A DNA stretch of 64,000 bases from an uncultured Hellea sp. (GCA_938007935.1 CALLMD010000012.1:38924-102923), one strand, 5' to 3'. Shown: positions 26,158 to 36,674, counted from the first letter of the stretch. Made by a program: numbers and translations. Notes: generated from the letters alone by a model not told the origin.

Positions 26158-26892
26158 TCAATCGGGGTTTAGATCAGGTTTGAGCAAAGCCAAGGCCGCA
26201 TGTTCCTCATTACTAAGCTGGCTTGCTGGAACAAAAAAAGTATGAATAGCAAAGACAACGGCCAATGTGTCTGGCAGGCGGCGAAAGGTTTGCCGCTCGA
26301 CGCGCACATAACGCGGGGCCTTGGGGTCGATAGGTTTAGCGATATTCTCCGCGCGGGGTTGGTGTAATTCGGGGTCTGTATAGATAAGAAAATTAGCGCG
26401 CCCCAAAGGCTGGTCCACTCTTATGGCTGATAACATACGCTCCACCGTTTTAGAAACCGCTGCAAACTCCTGGACGGGGCTATGAATGCTATCAATAGAG
26501 CGCCCGAGTTTTTCACGAAAATCCCAGCTCGAAGGAAAACACATCACTGCGGCGGTTAATTTATGGCTATCGCCCTGCTTTTGCAAAATGCAGAGGTCTT
26601 CTTGAATATGACTAGCCGCCTCTATCAAAGGATGCGTATTTTGCGATGCTTGGAAACCGCCTTCATGGCTAATAATATTTAAGAGTTCTTTGCAAGCTGG
26701 CAAGGACGCTTCATTTGCGCCAAATACGGCGTCTCGTTTGGTCTTTAGCAAAGATCGCCGATATGCCATTTGCGGCTCATATGCATCAGATTGAAAAAGC
26801 CAATCCTTGATGGCGACAGGCCGCACACCGGGCAGACGCGCAGTCTGCGGATCAAGCCACGCTTTAACAGGGAGATGGGTGTTTAAAATCAT
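26158..26892 (-). CDS. DUF3445 family protein (heme-dependent oxidative N-demethylase-like)
   Basis: 244 aa from the ATG at 26892; an ATG at 27039 inside ald would add 49 residues made largely of repeated SKSLA units, so it is not preferred. The family pattern is clear: CFPSSWDFREKLGRSIDSIH, then PVQEFA, FLIYTDPELHQP, and RVERQTFRRLPDTLAVVFAI. Some members are the alpha subunit of a heme-dependent oxidative N-demethylase; the partner genes are not here. It follows ald in the same direction, and the junction contains three 15-bp repeats. Confidence 0.82.
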   Translation of the reverse strand: MILNTHLPVKAWLDPQTARLPGVRPVAIKDWLFQSDAYEPQMAYRRSLLKTKRDAVFGANEASLPACKELLNIISHEGGFQASQNTHPLIEAASHIQEDLCILQKQGDSHKLTAAVMCFPSSWDFREKLGRSIDSIHSPVQEFAAVSKTVERMLSAIRVDQPLGRANFLIYTDPELHQPRAENIAKPIDPKAPRYVRVERQTFRRLPDTLAVVFAIHTFFVPASQLSNEEHAALALLKPDLNPD

Positions 26893-26913
26893 CTCCGCTT
26901 TATTGCTGGCGAA

Positions 26914-26958
26914 AGACTTAGAGACAAGAGACTTAGAGGCAAGAGACTTAGAGGCAAG
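26914..26958. repeat. Three 15-bp tandem repeats at the ald / DUF3445 junction
   Basis: Units AGACTTAGAGACAAG, AGACTTAGAGGCAAG and AGACTTAGAGGCAAG run head to tail. The ald stop codon (complement of 26948-26950) falls inside the last unit. Fifteen bases keep reading frame, so the array would encode SKSLA-type repeats if the longer DUF3445 start were used. Confidence 0.85.
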
Positions 26959-28060
26959 AGGCCGCGTCGACACTCTCGATACCGAGAGCCTCGCCCACAG
27001 CGGCATAGGTGAGCTTACCTTCACAGACATTAAGGCCATTGAGCAAATGCGGGTCGGCTTTCAGCGCTGTCTTCCAACCAAGCGATGCAATGCGTTTGGC
27101 ATGACTAAGTGTCGCCGCGTTAAGCGCATAGGTCGATGTCCGCGCAACGGCGCCAGGCATATTCGCGACGCAATAATGGACAACACCGTCAATGATATAT
27201 GTAGGGTCTGCATGGGTTGTGGCTTTGGAGGTTTCAAAACACCCGCCCTGGTCAATGGCAACGTCGACGAGAACTGAGCCGTCCATCATCGTTGAGAGCA
27301 TATCCCGCGTAACAAGTTTAGGGGCCGCTGCGCCAGGTATAAGCACCGCGCCGACAACCATATACGCGGTTTTAACCAACTCGGCTAAAACGGCAGGGGT
27401 CGAGCGAATGACTTTGGCCTTTGACCCAAAATGATAATTTAACCGTTCCATGACTTCATTACTCCGGTCAAGGATTGTAACATCGGCCTGCATCCCCACA
27501 GCCATTTGCGCTGCGTTAAATCCAACGTCACCACCGCCAATAATAACGACTTTAGCAGGCGCCACACCCGGAACACCGCCCAATAGAACGCCTCGGCCGC
27601 CGCCATCTTTTTGCAAAGCGGTTGCGCCAACTTGAATAGCAAGACGGCCCGCAACTTGGCTCATCGGTTTAAGCAAAGGCAAATCACCACTCTCATCAGT
27701 CACGGTTTCATAGGCAATGCAAACTGCGCCCGATTTAATGAGATCATGCGTTTGCTCGGGGTCAGGTGCTAGATGCAGATAAGTATAGAGAATTTGACCA
27801 GGTCGAAGCATCGCTCGCTCGGCAGCTTGCGGTTCTTTGACTTTTATAATCATTTCAGCACGCTCAAAAATATCAGCCGCGCTTGATACGATCTCTGCAC
27901 CAGCTTCTGTATAAACTCTATCAGATGCTCCAATGCCCGCGCCCGCGCCAGCTTCTACAATGACGGATTGACCGGCATGTATAAGCTCGGCAACACTTTC
28001 AGGGGTCAAACCAACGCGGTATTCGTGGTTCTTGATTTCTTTAGGTACACCAATAAGCAT
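26948..28060 (-). CDS. ald: Alanine dehydrogenase
   Basis: 370 aa. N-terminal active-site segments are EYRVGLTPES (Arg), KVKEPQ (Lys) and YLHLAPDP (His). The NAD-binding fold is VVIIGGGDVGFNAAQMA with D at the end of the second strand. The conserved DVAIDQGGCFETSKATTH segment supplies the catalytic Asp. It interconverts L-alanine and pyruvate with NAD and ammonia, feeding carbon into the TCA cycle. Divergent from an Lrp/AsnC regulator, the common arrangement for alanine-responsive control. Confidence 0.97.
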   Translation of the reverse strand: MLIGVPKEIKNHEYRVGLTPESVAELIHAGQSVIVEAGAGAGIGASDRVYTEAGAEIVSSAADIFERAEMIIKVKEPQAAERAMLRPGQILYTYLHLAPDPEQTHDLIKSGAVCIAYETVTDESGDLPLLKPMSQVAGRLAIQVGATALQKDGGGRGVLLGGVPGVAPAKVVIIGGGDVGFNAAQMAVGMQADVTILDRSNEVMERLNYHFGSKAKVIRSTPAVLAELVKTAYMVVGAVLIPGAAAPKLVTRDMLSTMMDGSVLVDVAIDQGGCFETSKATTHADPTYIIDGVVHYCVANMPGAVARTSTYALNAATLSHAKRIASLGWKTALKADPHLLNGLNVCEGKLTYAAVGEALGIESVDAASCL

Positions 28061-28186
28061 AAATTTCTCCCAATCTTCCGACTTGATAGACTAAAAAGCC
28101 CCATCATTTTTTCGAAATTGACTTGAAGATATGCTATATTTTTGAATATTATTCTAAGATAAGCACTAAAAAACGGATTTAATTCG

Positions 28187-28651
28187 ATGATTGATGATAT
28201 CGACAGAAATATACTTCATTGGATTCAAAAAAACAGCCGACTCTCCATTTCAGATATTGGGGACAAAGTTGGGTTGTCTGTTTCAGCCTGTCATAGACGC
28301 ATAGGCATTCTCGAAGATAAGGGTGTTATTGAATATTACTCTGCACAATTAAATGGAGAAAAACTCGGATATAATATGACATTCTATGTCGAGGTTTCCT
28401 TAGAAAGTCAGAATGACGATGTCTTAAACGCCTTTGAAAAAGCGGCTCTCGCGCGGCCCGAAGTCTTGGAATGCTACCTGACTACCGGCGCGGCTGACTA
28501 TTTGATAAAAGTCGCAGCACCTGACACAAAAAGCTATGAGCGAATCTACAAAAGGACAATTGCAGCACTGCCGCACGTCAGCCGAATTCAGTCATCCCTT
28601 GTCATGAAAACCGTCAAGGCGTGGACGGGTTATCCCACTCGGTTGTCATAA
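28187..28651 (+). CDS. Lrp/AsnC-family regulator, probable activator of ald
   Basis: 154 aa. Winged helix-turn-helix (DRNILHWIQKNSRLSISDIGDKVGLSVSACHRRI) and AsnC effector domain (CYLTTGAADYLIKVAAPD). It is divergent from ald with a 126-bp shared, AT-rich control region, so regulation of alanine catabolism is the simplest reading. Distinct from the tandem pair at 3710 and 4181. Confidence 0.92.
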   Translation: MIDDIDRNILHWIQKNSRLSISDIGDKVGLSVSACHRRIGILEDKGVIEYYSAQLNGEKLGYNMTFYVEVSLESQNDDVLNAFEKAALARPEVLECYLTTGAADYLIKVAAPDTKSYERIYKRTIAALPHVSRIQSSLVMKTVKAWTGYPTRLS

Positions 28652-28784
28652 ACAAAGATTTAAGTAATTCTGACCGTTTTTTCATGAGCATAATCGCCTA
28701 AAATCAGCCTTTACCATAGACGTCATGCCTTCCATTAGCTATGTCCAACTAAACGCTCACCGCGAAACACTTTAAGGTAGGATC

Positions 28785-31178
28785 TTGACGATATCTGTTT
28801 TCAAACAGGCTTTGATTCAATCAACAATGCCTTTAACATTTACACTTGCGATCCTTACGAGTGGTCTTCCCGCGCATGCACAGATAACGCAAAGCACAAA
28901 TTCAAATCAGACCGGTAATCTTGCGGCGGATAGTCCATTTCGAGATCCAGATATTATTTATCTCGAAGCGGATGAACTCATCAATAATGACACGCAAGGT
29001 ATCTTAACCGCATTAGGTGAAGTTGAAGGCCGTTACCAAAACCGTACATTGCGCGCCGACCGCGTCGTTTATAACCTTCAGACTGGAGCCGTTGTCGCAA
29101 CAGGCAATGTCGTTTTAGTCGATTCAACAGGTGCTTCCCAATATGCAGACAAATTAGAGCTCTCAGATGAATTAGAAGCCGGAACAGCAGCAAACTTCAC
29201 TGCAAGAACCGCCGATGGCGGTATTACCGCCGCCGCCTTTGCAACACGCACTGCAGATGAGGAAATCGAGCTTTATAACGCTTATTATACGGCCTGTGAA
29301 CCTTGTAAAGAAAATGGAAAAACTCGCAAACCGTCATGGCGAATTAAAGCCCGAAAGGTTCGTCAGGATAAAGATTCCAGAACAGTTCGTTATAATGACG
29401 CTGTTTTCGAGTTTTTAGGAGTCCCGCTTTTTTATACGCCATATCTAGCACATCCCGACCCCAGTGCGGGACGCGCAAGTGGATTCCTGACACCTTTTGC
29501 AGGTGCATCATCAAATAAAGGATTTAACCTTACGATACCCTATTTTTGGGCAATTGATGACTACACTGAAGCCACATTTACGCCGCATATTTACCAAAAG
29601 GTAAATCCATTAATGGGTTATCAATTTATACGCAAATTTAATACAGGCCGTGTTGATGTTGATGGTAGCTTTACCTATTCAAGTTTCTTTGATCGCAATG
29701 GCAAACAATTCGACCCCTTGGAATTTAGAAACCCAGATGACATTCCTACTGGAAAAAAACTCCGCTCTCACATTTACGCCAAAGGGTTATTCAATCCGAA
29801 TGAAACCTGGAGCTATGGCTTTGGCATCCAACTCACGACAGATGACACTTATTTGAATCGTTATAACCAAAACGAGACACCGGATCCCTTTGGACTATAC
29901 GAATCTGAAAGTCGACGAAATATCTCCCAAGCCTTTATTGTTGGACAAGATGATAACTTTCGATTCTCAACCTCAACATTTGGTTTTCAGGACCTCAGAA
30001 CCTCATTTATCCGTTCAGCAACGACAAACTTAATCAGTGTGTTCTCTCCAAATGATAGAGAATTACCAATAGTTGCTCCAAAGATTGAAGTTGAAAAATA
30101 CATCAATGACCCTTTATTAGGCGGACGCTTGAAAACCTTTGGTGATGCAACGATTTTGTCACGGGATATCGGCACCAATTACGCCCGACTTACGGGCGGG
30201 CTAGATTATAGCAAGACAGTCATCGCGCCAGGCGGGTTAGAGATCAAGCCTTTCGCAAACGCGAGATATGATTATTTTAATATCAAACCAGAAGACGCTA
30301 TAACCAATGCTGACACCGATTTACGTTATGACAAAGTAAATTTTAGCCGAGCCCTAGGACAGGTTGGCGTTGATGTGCGCTATCCATTTATCAAGAGTGG
30401 GAATAATGTAGACTTCATTATTGAACCACGCGCTCAGATTACACAAAGTTTTGGAGATGGAAAGCTTGATCAACTTTCTATAACGAATACCCAAGGCAAT
30501 GCACTCTCTCTTTTTCAAGATGGCGTAAACGTGGATTTCGACCAAGCCTTACTTTGGCAATCAAATAAAGCCACAGGATATGATTTCTGGCAAAAGGGAT
30601 TGAGAGGCGATATTGGGGCCTCTTTCATTGCAGACTGGAAGACAAGTCGCGCTCATTTTTTTCTCGGAAAAAGTTTTGCAAGTGACATCGACGACAGCTT
30701 CTCAATTGGGTCGGGACTTGAGGGAAAAACGTCTGATTATGTCGGGCAATTTGAGTTAGATTTAAACCGTAAGTTTAAATGGACTACGCGAGTACGTTAT
30801 GATGACAATGACAATAAGTTTCGCCGTATTGATACTGGTTTCAGCTATAATAGTAAATGGCTAAGCACTGACTGGCGATACTATAAACTCGACTCGGCTG
30901 CACGGCAACTTATCGACAATCCAAACGCGCCGCCGGAGGCAATCAATGGGGGTTTACGTCTTCGCCTATCAGATAGATGGAGTGTATCATATCAGGCATC
31001 ACGAGATTTAGGTGCCAAAGTTACGCAATTCCAGTCACTTGGATTAGCCTTCCAAGACGACTGCACCCTAGTGGAACTTCTCTATACAAAAAATGATTTT
31101 ACTAGTGATGTTATTCGCGGCTCAGACGGAATTGGTATTCGTGTCTCCCTGCTCACACTGGGTGAGTTTGGTGACTAA
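28785..31178 (+). CDS. lptD: LPS-assembly protein LptD (outer membrane)
   Basis: 797 aa with a TTG start (AAGG and GGAT upstream); an internal ATG at codon 15 would still leave a signal peptide. Signal cleavage is near PAHAQ. Residues about 55-190 form the beta-jellyroll OstA domain (YLEADELINNDTQGIL, ADRVVYNLQTGAVVATGNV). The remainder is the outer-membrane beta-barrel, with SGFLTPF at its start. Cysteines occur as ACEPC near residue 170 and one near the C-terminus (FQDDCTLVEL). LptD inserts lipopolysaccharide into the outer leaflet together with LptE. Unusually it is not next to surA, pdxA or lptFG. Confidence 0.93.
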   Translation: MTISVFKQALIQSTMPLTFTLAILTSGLPAHAQITQSTNSNQTGNLAADSPFRDPDIIYLEADELINNDTQGILTALGEVEGRYQNRTLRADRVVYNLQTGAVVATGNVVLVDSTGASQYADKLELSDELEAGTAANFTARTADGGITAAAFATRTADEEIELYNAYYTACEPCKENGKTRKPSWRIKARKVRQDKDSRTVRYNDAVFEFLGVPLFYTPYLAHPDPSAGRASGFLTPFAGASSNKGFNLTIPYFWAIDDYTEATFTPHIYQKVNPLMGYQFIRKFNTGRVDVDGSFTYSSFFDRNGKQFDPLEFRNPDDIPTGKKLRSHIYAKGLFNPNETWSYGFGIQLTTDDTYLNRYNQNETPDPFGLYESESRRNISQAFIVGQDDNFRFSTSTFGFQDLRTSFIRSATTNLISVFSPNDRELPIVAPKIEVEKYINDPLLGGRLKTFGDATILSRDIGTNYARLTGGLDYSKTVIAPGGLEIKPFANARYDYFNIKPEDAITNADTDLRYDKVNFSRALGQVGVDVRYPFIKSGNNVDFIIEPRAQITQSFGDGKLDQLSITNTQGNALSLFQDGVNVDFDQALLWQSNKATGYDFWQKGLRGDIGASFIADWKTSRAHFFLGKSFASDIDDSFSIGSGLEGKTSDYVGQFELDLNRKFKWTTRVRYDDNDNKFRRIDTGFSYNSKWLSTDWRYYKLDSAARQLIDNPNAPPEAINGGLRLRLSDRWSVSYQASRDLGAKVTQFQSLGLAFQDDCTLVELLYTKNDFTSDVIRGSDGIGIRVSLLTLGEFGD

Positions 31179-31180
31179 TA

Positions 31181-31963
31181 TTATCCCACGAAAGATTTTT
31201 CGACGACAAATTCTGCAGGTTGGGAATTAGACCCTTCCGTCAGTCCAAATGTCTCGACCAAAGCCTTGGTGTCGTTAATCATATCCATCGAGCCGCAAAT
31301 CATCACGCGATCTTCGGCGGGGTTAAGAGGCGGTGTGCCCGCATTTTTGAACAAATCACCAGACTTTATCAAAGCCGTAATACGGCCTTTCAAGGGATAT
31401 TCTTCCCGTGTCAGAGAAGCGACATGTAAGAGCTTGTCGCCCACCATCTCGCCCACTAATGGATCATCTCTAATTTCCTTGACCAATCTTAAGCCATAAG
31501 ACAGTTCAGCCTTTTGACGACAGGTATGCGTTAAAATCACTTGGTCATAACGTTCATAGGTTTCAGGATCGCGTATCAAAGAGGCAAAGGGTGCAATCCC
31601 TGTTCCCGTTGAAAACATGTAAAGCCGCTTACCCGGTAAAAGCGCGTCCAAAACCAATGTCCCCACAGGCTTTTTTCCAAGAAGGACAGTATCCCCTTCT
31701 TGTATTTTCTGTAGCCGCGATGTCAGCGGACCATCCGGAACCTTAATTGAGTAAAATTCGAGCTTTTCATCCCAAGCTGGGCTCGCGATAGAATAAGCCC
31801 GTAAAAGCGGCTTGCGCTGTTCTTCGGTCTTAGGCAGGCCAATCATAACAAACTCGCCGGAACGAAAGCGAAAACTCGCAGGACGGCTTATCTCGAACCG
31901 AAATAATCTGTCCGTAAAATGCTCGACGGAGAGGACTTTTTCTTCTGTAGGGGCGTTGGACAT
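31181..31963 (-). CDS. fpr: Ferredoxin-NADP(+) reductase
   Basis: 260 aa, subclass I bacterial type. FAD-binding residues lie in RAYSIASP and the following VPDGPLTSRL; the NADP-binding region starts with STGTGIAPFASLIRD. The C-terminus ends FVVEKSFVG, typical of alphaproteobacterial Fpr. It moves electrons between NADPH and ferredoxin or flavodoxin and is often induced by oxidative stress. Convergent with lptD (2-bp gap). Confidence 0.94.
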   Translation of the reverse strand: MSNAPTEEKVLSVEHFTDRLFRFEISRPASFRFRSGEFVMIGLPKTEEQRKPLLRAYSIASPAWDEKLEFYSIKVPDGPLTSRLQKIQEGDTVLLGKKPVGTLVLDALLPGKRLYMFSTGTGIAPFASLIRDPETYERYDQVILTHTCRQKAELSYGLRLVKEIRDDPLVGEMVGDKLLHVASLTREEYPLKGRITALIKSGDLFKNAGTPPLNPAEDRVMICGSMDMINDTKALVETFGLTEGSNSQPAEFVVEKSFVG

Positions 31964-32069
31964 TGTGTTCCTAAAATAGTTTTACATGGGCGAGATAGGG
32001 ATTATCGCACCAAAATACAATATACTATATATAAAACAATCGTTCTTTATATAGGATTTTCATTATATC

Positions 32070-32081
32070 TCACATATGTGA
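32070..32081. promoter_or_regulatory. Palindrome upstream of the mutase genes
   Basis: TCACATATGTGA is perfectly symmetric and has further near-symmetric TATA flanks. It lies 61 bp upstream of the mutA start. GntR-type and CRP-like regulators bind sites of this size; which one applies is unknown. Confidence 0.35.
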
Positions 32082-32141
32082 TATAAGCGCATTTGACTCA
32101 TGATAAGTTGAACTTGGGGCTGTATAGATTACACTGCGCTT

Positions 32142-33377
32142 ATGTCTGATTTAAAACTCACCCAAAACTTCCCCGAAACCAGCCATGAGGATTGGCAAGC
32201 CCTTGTTGAAAAGGGACTTCGCAGGGTCGAATTTGAGACCCTTTTAAAGCCCACAGATGACGGGATGATACGCGGGCCTTTATCGAGCGCAGCTGAGCTC
32301 CCCAAGGATATAGCGCCCCTGCCCCGCGCCGGCGCGCCTTTGCTTGAGGGACGGCCCTGGCACATTACAGTCTCAGTCAGCGATCCCGATATTGCCCATG
32401 CCAATAAGCAAGCCCTTGAAGACCTGACGGGAGGGGCAAGCGCGCTGCGTTTGTCCCTTTGTGAGCGCGGCATCCAGATCAAAAATAAGAACGAGATGAA
32501 ACGACTTCTCGACCAAGTTTATACCAACCTCGTCCCGATCATTATCGGCCCAAATTCAAGCACAGCCAATGCAGCCCTCTTTGAGGATTTCACAAACGCC
32601 CATATTTACCTCGGCCTTGACCCTGCGGCTGAGGGCCTAGCCGAGCTCGCAAAGACAATGCCCCCAACATGGCGGCTTATCACCATCAACGCGGCCGCCA
32701 TTCACGACCAAGGCGGCACCGAGGCGCAAGAACTCGCCGCTTTTGCGGCGGGCGCGGCGCAAGCCTTCCGCGTTCTTGGTGCTGAGGCCGCTAAGCATAT
32801 CAGCGTTGAGATAACCACCAATCAAGACGGGCACCTCTCTATCGCCAAGCTCCGCGCGGCGCGGCGTATCTATGCCCGCATCGCGGAGAGCTTCGGCGTA
32901 GATGACGCGCCGCTAAGCCTGCATGCCGTAACCTCGACCCGTATGATGCAAAGTATTGACCCTTGGACCAATATGCTCCGCGTCATGAGCGCAGGCTTTG
33001 GCGCAGTCATAGGCGGAGCGGATTTCATCACCACCCGCGCATTTACCCATACGCTCGGCACGCCAACAGAATTTGGCAATCGCATTGCCCGCAATATGCA
33101 GCTCATGATGATGGAAGAAAGCCATCTCGGCCAAGTCCAAGACGCCGCCTATGGCAGCTATTTCCATGAGCGCATGACGGATGAGCTCGCAAAAGCGGCA
33201 TGGGCTGAGTTCCAGAAAATCGAAGCCGAAGGCGGCCTGACCGATAACGCGGCCTTTACCGCCCGTATCAAAGCCGCCGCCAAAGCCCGAGAGGCCAAAG
33301 CCGAGCCTATACTCGGCGTTACGCTTCACCCCGCGGAGAATAACCGAGAGGCCAAGGTTAGGAGGGCCTACAAATGA
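32142..33377 (+). CDS. mutA: Methylmalonyl-CoA mutase, small (beta) subunit
   Basis: 411 aa. Matches the N-terminal barrel of the mutase family ([18 protein letters not shown] and [20 protein letters not shown]), but lacks the substrate and cobalamin residues of the large subunit, as expected for the non-catalytic partner. It is short for the family: the C-terminal cobalamin-fold domain seen in longer small subunits is absent. The stop overlaps the start of mutB (ATGA), so translation is coupled and a heterodimer is likely. Confidence 0.88.
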   Translation: MSDLKLTQNFPETSHEDWQALVEKGLRRVEFETLLKPTDDGMIRGPLSSAAELPKDIAPLPRAGAPLLEGRPWHITVSVSDPDIAHANKQALEDLTGGASALRLSLCERGIQIKNKNEMKRLLDQVYTNLVPIIIGPNSSTANAALFEDFTNAHIYLGLDPAAEGLAELAKTMPPTWRLITINAAAIHDQGGTEAQELAAFAAGAAQAFRVLGAEAAKHISVEITTNQDGHLSIAKLRAARRIYARIAESFGVDDAPLSLHAVTSTRMMQSIDPWTNMLRVMSAGFGAVIGGADFITTRAFTHTLGTPTEFGNRIARNMQLMMMEESHLGQVQDAAYGSYFHERMTDELAKAAWAEFQKIEAEGGLTDNAAFTARIKAAAKAREAKAEPILGVTLHPAENNREAKVRRAYK

Positions 33378-35509
33378 ATCCCGACTTTACCAAAATCGAC
33401 CTTGGCCCGCCCAAAAGCGCTGACCGCCAAGGCGAAGCGTGGCCGTCCCCCGAGGGCATAGACATCAAAGCCGCTTACGGCCCCGCTGATACTGAGGGCC
33501 TTGAAAACCTAGACACATATCCCGGCCTTGCGCCCTTTATTCGCGGCCCCTACCCGACTATGTATGCCCAGCGCCCCTGGACGGTGCGCCAATATGCAGG
33601 CTTCTCTACGGCAGAAGACTCCAACGCCTTTTACCGCCGCAATCTGGCGGCAGGCCAAAAAGGCCTCTCCGTCGCTTTCGACCTCGCCACCCATCGCGGC
33701 TATGATAGCGACCATCCACGCGTGCCGGGGGATGTCGGCATGGCGGGCGTTGCCATTGATAGCATTTACGACATGCGGGTTTTATTCGACAAAATCCCGC
33801 TGGATAAAATGTCCGTCTCCATGACGATGAACGGCGCGGTGCTGCCCATCCTTGCGCTCTATATCGCCGCCGCCCAGGAGCAAGGCGTCAAACAAGAACA
33901 GCTGGCGGGGACAATCCAGAACGATATCCTCAAAGAGTTCATGGTGCGTAACACCTATATCTATCCGCCCAAACCGAGCATGCGCATCATTAGCGACATC
34001 TTCGCCCATACATCGGCCCATATGCCCAAATTCAACTCCATCTCGATCTCTGGCTATCACATGCAAGAGGCGGGGGCCTCGGCCGATATCGAGCTAGGCT
34101 ACACCATCGCAGACGGACTTGAATATGTGCGCACAGGCATCGCGGCGGGTATGGATATAGACAGCTTCGCCCCGCGCCTGTCATTCTTTTGGGCGATTGG
34201 CATGAACTACTTCATGGAAGTCGCCAAGATGCGCGCCGCGCGCCTATTATGGGCACAGCTGCTGACGCCCTTTGGGCCCAAGAACCCGAAATCGACCATG
34301 CTGCGCACCCATTGCCAAACCTCTGGCTGGTCCCTCACCGCGCAGGATGTGTTTAACAATGTCGGGCGCACCCATATCGAAGCCATGGCCGCCGTGGATG
34401 GTCATACGCAATCGCTGCATACCAACTCCCTCGATGAAGCCCTTGCCTTGCCGACAGATTTCTCCGCGCGCATTGCCCGTAACACGCAAATCTTCCTGCA
34501 GACCGAAGGCAAGCATTGTGACCAAATCGACCCCTGGGGCGGCAGCTTCTATGTCGAGCGCCTCACCCATGATCTGGCCGCTAAAGCCCTTGGCCATATC
34601 CAAGAGGTCGAAGCCCTTGGCGGGATGGCCGCCGCGATTGAAGCGGGTATTCCCAAACTCCGTATTGAGGAGAGCGCCGCCCGCACCCAAGCCCGCATCG
34701 ATAGCGGCGCACAAACCGTGGTCGGGGTGAATAAATACCTCTCGGATGAAAAAGATGACATTCCAATCCTGAAAATCGATAATGACAAGGTCCGCGCGGG
34801 CCAAATCGCGCGCATCCATCAGCTCAAAGCCGACCGCGATACGCAGGCCACAATGGCCGCGCTCGACGCGCTCACCAAAGCCGCCGACACGAAAGACGGC
34901 AACCTGCTCGCCCTTGCCGTGGACGCGGCGCGTAAAATGGCGACAGTGGGCGAGATTTCTTCCGCGCTAGAGAAAGTCTATGGCCGCTTTGAAGCCAAAC
35001 CCACAGGGGTGAGCGGCGTTTATTCCTCCGCCTTTGACGAACGCAATCCCAGCTACGCCGAGGCCGTGCGCCGCATCAAAGCCTTTGCCGAACTGGAAGG
35101 CCGCGCGCCCAAAGTCATGATCGCCAAAATGGGTCAAGACGGGCATGACCGCGGCCAGAAAGTCGTCGCCACCGCCTTTAAAGATATTGGCTTTGATGTT
35201 GTCATCGGCCCCCTCTTCCAAACGCCCGAGGAGAGCGCGTCTATGGGCATCGACAATGATGTTGACGTTATCGCCGCCTCCTCACTCGCGGCGGGCCACC
35301 TCACCCTCGTCCCTGAACTGCGCAAAGCCCTCAAAGATCAAGGCCGCAATGACATTATGATAATCGTCGGCGGCGTCGTCCCGCCTGAAGATGTCGCAAC
35401 CCTGAAAGAGATGGGCGCAAAAGCCGTCTTCCCCCCCGGAACAAATATCCCCGAAGCGGTGCTAGAAGTGCTTGATGTTGTGAATATGCGGTTATCGCAG
35501 GGAGCTTAG
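33374..35509 (+). CDS. mutB: Methylmalonyl-CoA mutase, large (catalytic) subunit
   Basis: 711 aa. The catalytic barrel has the typical [21 protein letters not shown] segment and [11 protein letters not shown]. The C-terminal domain (from about 575) carries the cobalamin-binding DGHDRG (D589-G594) with the axial His591, and GGVVPPED. It converts (R)-methylmalonyl-CoA to succinyl-CoA, the final step in using propionyl-CoA from valine, isoleucine, odd-chain fatty acids or propionate. The valine operon at 42129-47599 would supply it. No meaB chaperone or epimerase is in the window. Confidence 0.97.
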   Translation: MNPDFTKIDLGPPKSADRQGEAWPSPEGIDIKAAYGPADTEGLENLDTYPGLAPFIRGPYPTMYAQRPWTVRQYAGFSTAEDSNAFYRRNLAAGQKGLSVAFDLATHRGYDSDHPRVPGDVGMAGVAIDSIYDMRVLFDKIPLDKMSVSMTMNGAVLPILALYIAAAQEQGVKQEQLAGTIQNDILKEFMVRNTYIYPPKPSMRIISDIFAHTSAHMPKFNSISISGYHMQEAGASADIELGYTIADGLEYVRTGIAAGMDIDSFAPRLSFFWAIGMNYFMEVAKMRAARLLWAQLLTPFGPKNPKSTMLRTHCQTSGWSLTAQDVFNNVGRTHIEAMAAVDGHTQSLHTNSLDEALALPTDFSARIARNTQIFLQTEGKHCDQIDPWGGSFYVERLTHDLAAKALGHIQEVEALGGMAAAIEAGIPKLRIEESAARTQARIDSGAQTVVGVNKYLSDEKDDIPILKIDNDKVRAGQIARIHQLKADRDTQATMAALDALTKAADTKDGNLLALAVDAARKMATVGEISSALEKVYGRFEAKPTGVSGVYSSAFDERNPSYAEAVRRIKAFAELEGRAPKVMIAKMGQDGHDRGQKVVATAFKDIGFDVVIGPLFQTPEESASMGIDNDVDVIAASSLAAGHLTLVPELRKALKDQGRNDIMIIVGGVVPPEDVATLKEMGAKAVFPPGTNIPEAVLEVLDVVNMRLSQGA

Positions 35510-35517
35510 GATTCGTA

Positions 35518-36492
35518 TTACCTAGCAGCATCAATTATTGTAGCATCGACTATAGCTCCGCGTATCATTTTAACTCTTATTCTAGCCTTTATAGGAGTTT
35601 TATCAAAAGTTGCACCTTCAATGGCCGCCCTAGTCGCATTAGATATTAATAAGTCTTCAAGCCCTGCTGTGAATGTTTCTCGTGATTCGACATCAGTTAC
35701 CCTTACTCTAAATCCTTTTGTGGAGGTCGTATCAACCCTCGCAATCGCATAAGTACCTTGCAAGACCCTTTCTACAGAGGCTTCTCTAGGCATTCTATTT
35801 ATATCAGTGGCTAAATCTGGAGTCAGGGTCATACCCGCAAATTCAGATTGATGGCCTGAGAGACTCTTGATTACGTTTTTAGCCGTATCATCTTTTAAGC
35901 TATCTATTTTGGAAATTAGTACAGAACTAGTTGATGCCTCGTTCACTGCTCTCATTACATTTATATCATGTTCTCGCTGATCTCGGAGAAATTCAAATAA
36001 TTCTTGTCTTTCCTGACTATCAGCTTGAAGCTGCTGAGCCTCAATCTGGTGGTTAGCATAAGTTCGATAAGATGAAGAACCCCCAAGAGTAAGTATTAAT
36101 GTTATAGCTGATGCAGTAAGCTGCTTACCTGTCATATTGCCCATAGCTGTTGCCAATCCATCTGTTAGTTTGCCAGCAGCAGCCTGTAGTATAGTGCTGC
36201 CCTCGACTACATGAAAGTCTAATTCTAATAATTCCTTTTCAAAAATTGATAGGTTATTGATGTTAGGTTTGCCGTCAGTAATTAATGCGGCCCCTCTATA
36301 AAACGCCTCTTGAGCAGCTAATGCTCCACGCATTGCAGACGTAGGTATTACAAAACTTTCGCCTTTAAGCTTAATCTCGAAGTCAGCCCATTCACCAAAA
36401 ACAAGCTGACCTACTCTGGGAGCAGGGGCATCATCAATTATAATCCGCCTAACAAATTCAGCGGCCTTTATTTCTGTTTCTAACTCTTCCAT
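35518..36492 (-). CDS. Hypothetical protein with central hydrophobic segment, AT-rich
   Basis: 324 aa. A strong GGGGAGGG ribosome site supports the ATG. Residues about 95-150 are Ala/Gly/Thr-rich with one hydrophobic stretch (ASAITLILTLGG) that may be a TM helix, followed by a polar helical region (IEAQQLQADSQERQELFEFL). I recognise no family. It is AT-rich with codon use unlike mutB, with which it converges at 8 bp, suggesting an acquired gene. A phage or defence origin is possible but unsupported. Confidence 0.6.
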   Translation of the reverse strand: MEELETEIKAAEFVRRIIIDDAPAPRVGQLVFGEWADFEIKLKGESFVIPTSAMRGALAAQEAFYRGAALITDGKPNINNLSIFEKELLELDFHVVEGSTILQAAAGKLTDGLATAMGNMTGKQLTASAITLILTLGGSSSYRTYANHQIEAQQLQADSQERQELFEFLRDQREHDINVMRAVNEASTSSVLISKIDSLKDDTAKNVIKSLSGHQSEFAGMTLTPDLATDINRMPREASVERVLQGTYAIARVDTTSTKGFRVRVTDVESRETFTAGLEDLLISNATRAAIEGATFDKTPIKARIRVKMIRGAIVDATIIDAAR

Positions 36493-36674
36493 TTAGAATC
36501 CCTCCCCAGTTATTCCACTTTAATACAGCTTATAGGAGATGGTCAAATTTAATGCGCGTCAAAAGCGAATTGGTATGTCTCATAATATGTGTTTATCTTT
36601 GGCCATAAGGTAAGACAATTTCCATTCCTTAAGTGAAGTAATATTTTGTCACGACGATAAAAATGGAAAATCTT

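Noticed and set aside
31964..32141. Cobalamin riboswitch upstream of the B12-dependent mutase
   Set aside because: The B12-box and the usual long leader are not seen; only a short AT-rich region with a palindrome is present.
33528..35360. Several long ORFs opposite or out of frame with mutB
   Set aside because: GC-rich coding DNA creates such shadow frames; none has a start context or protein-like composition.
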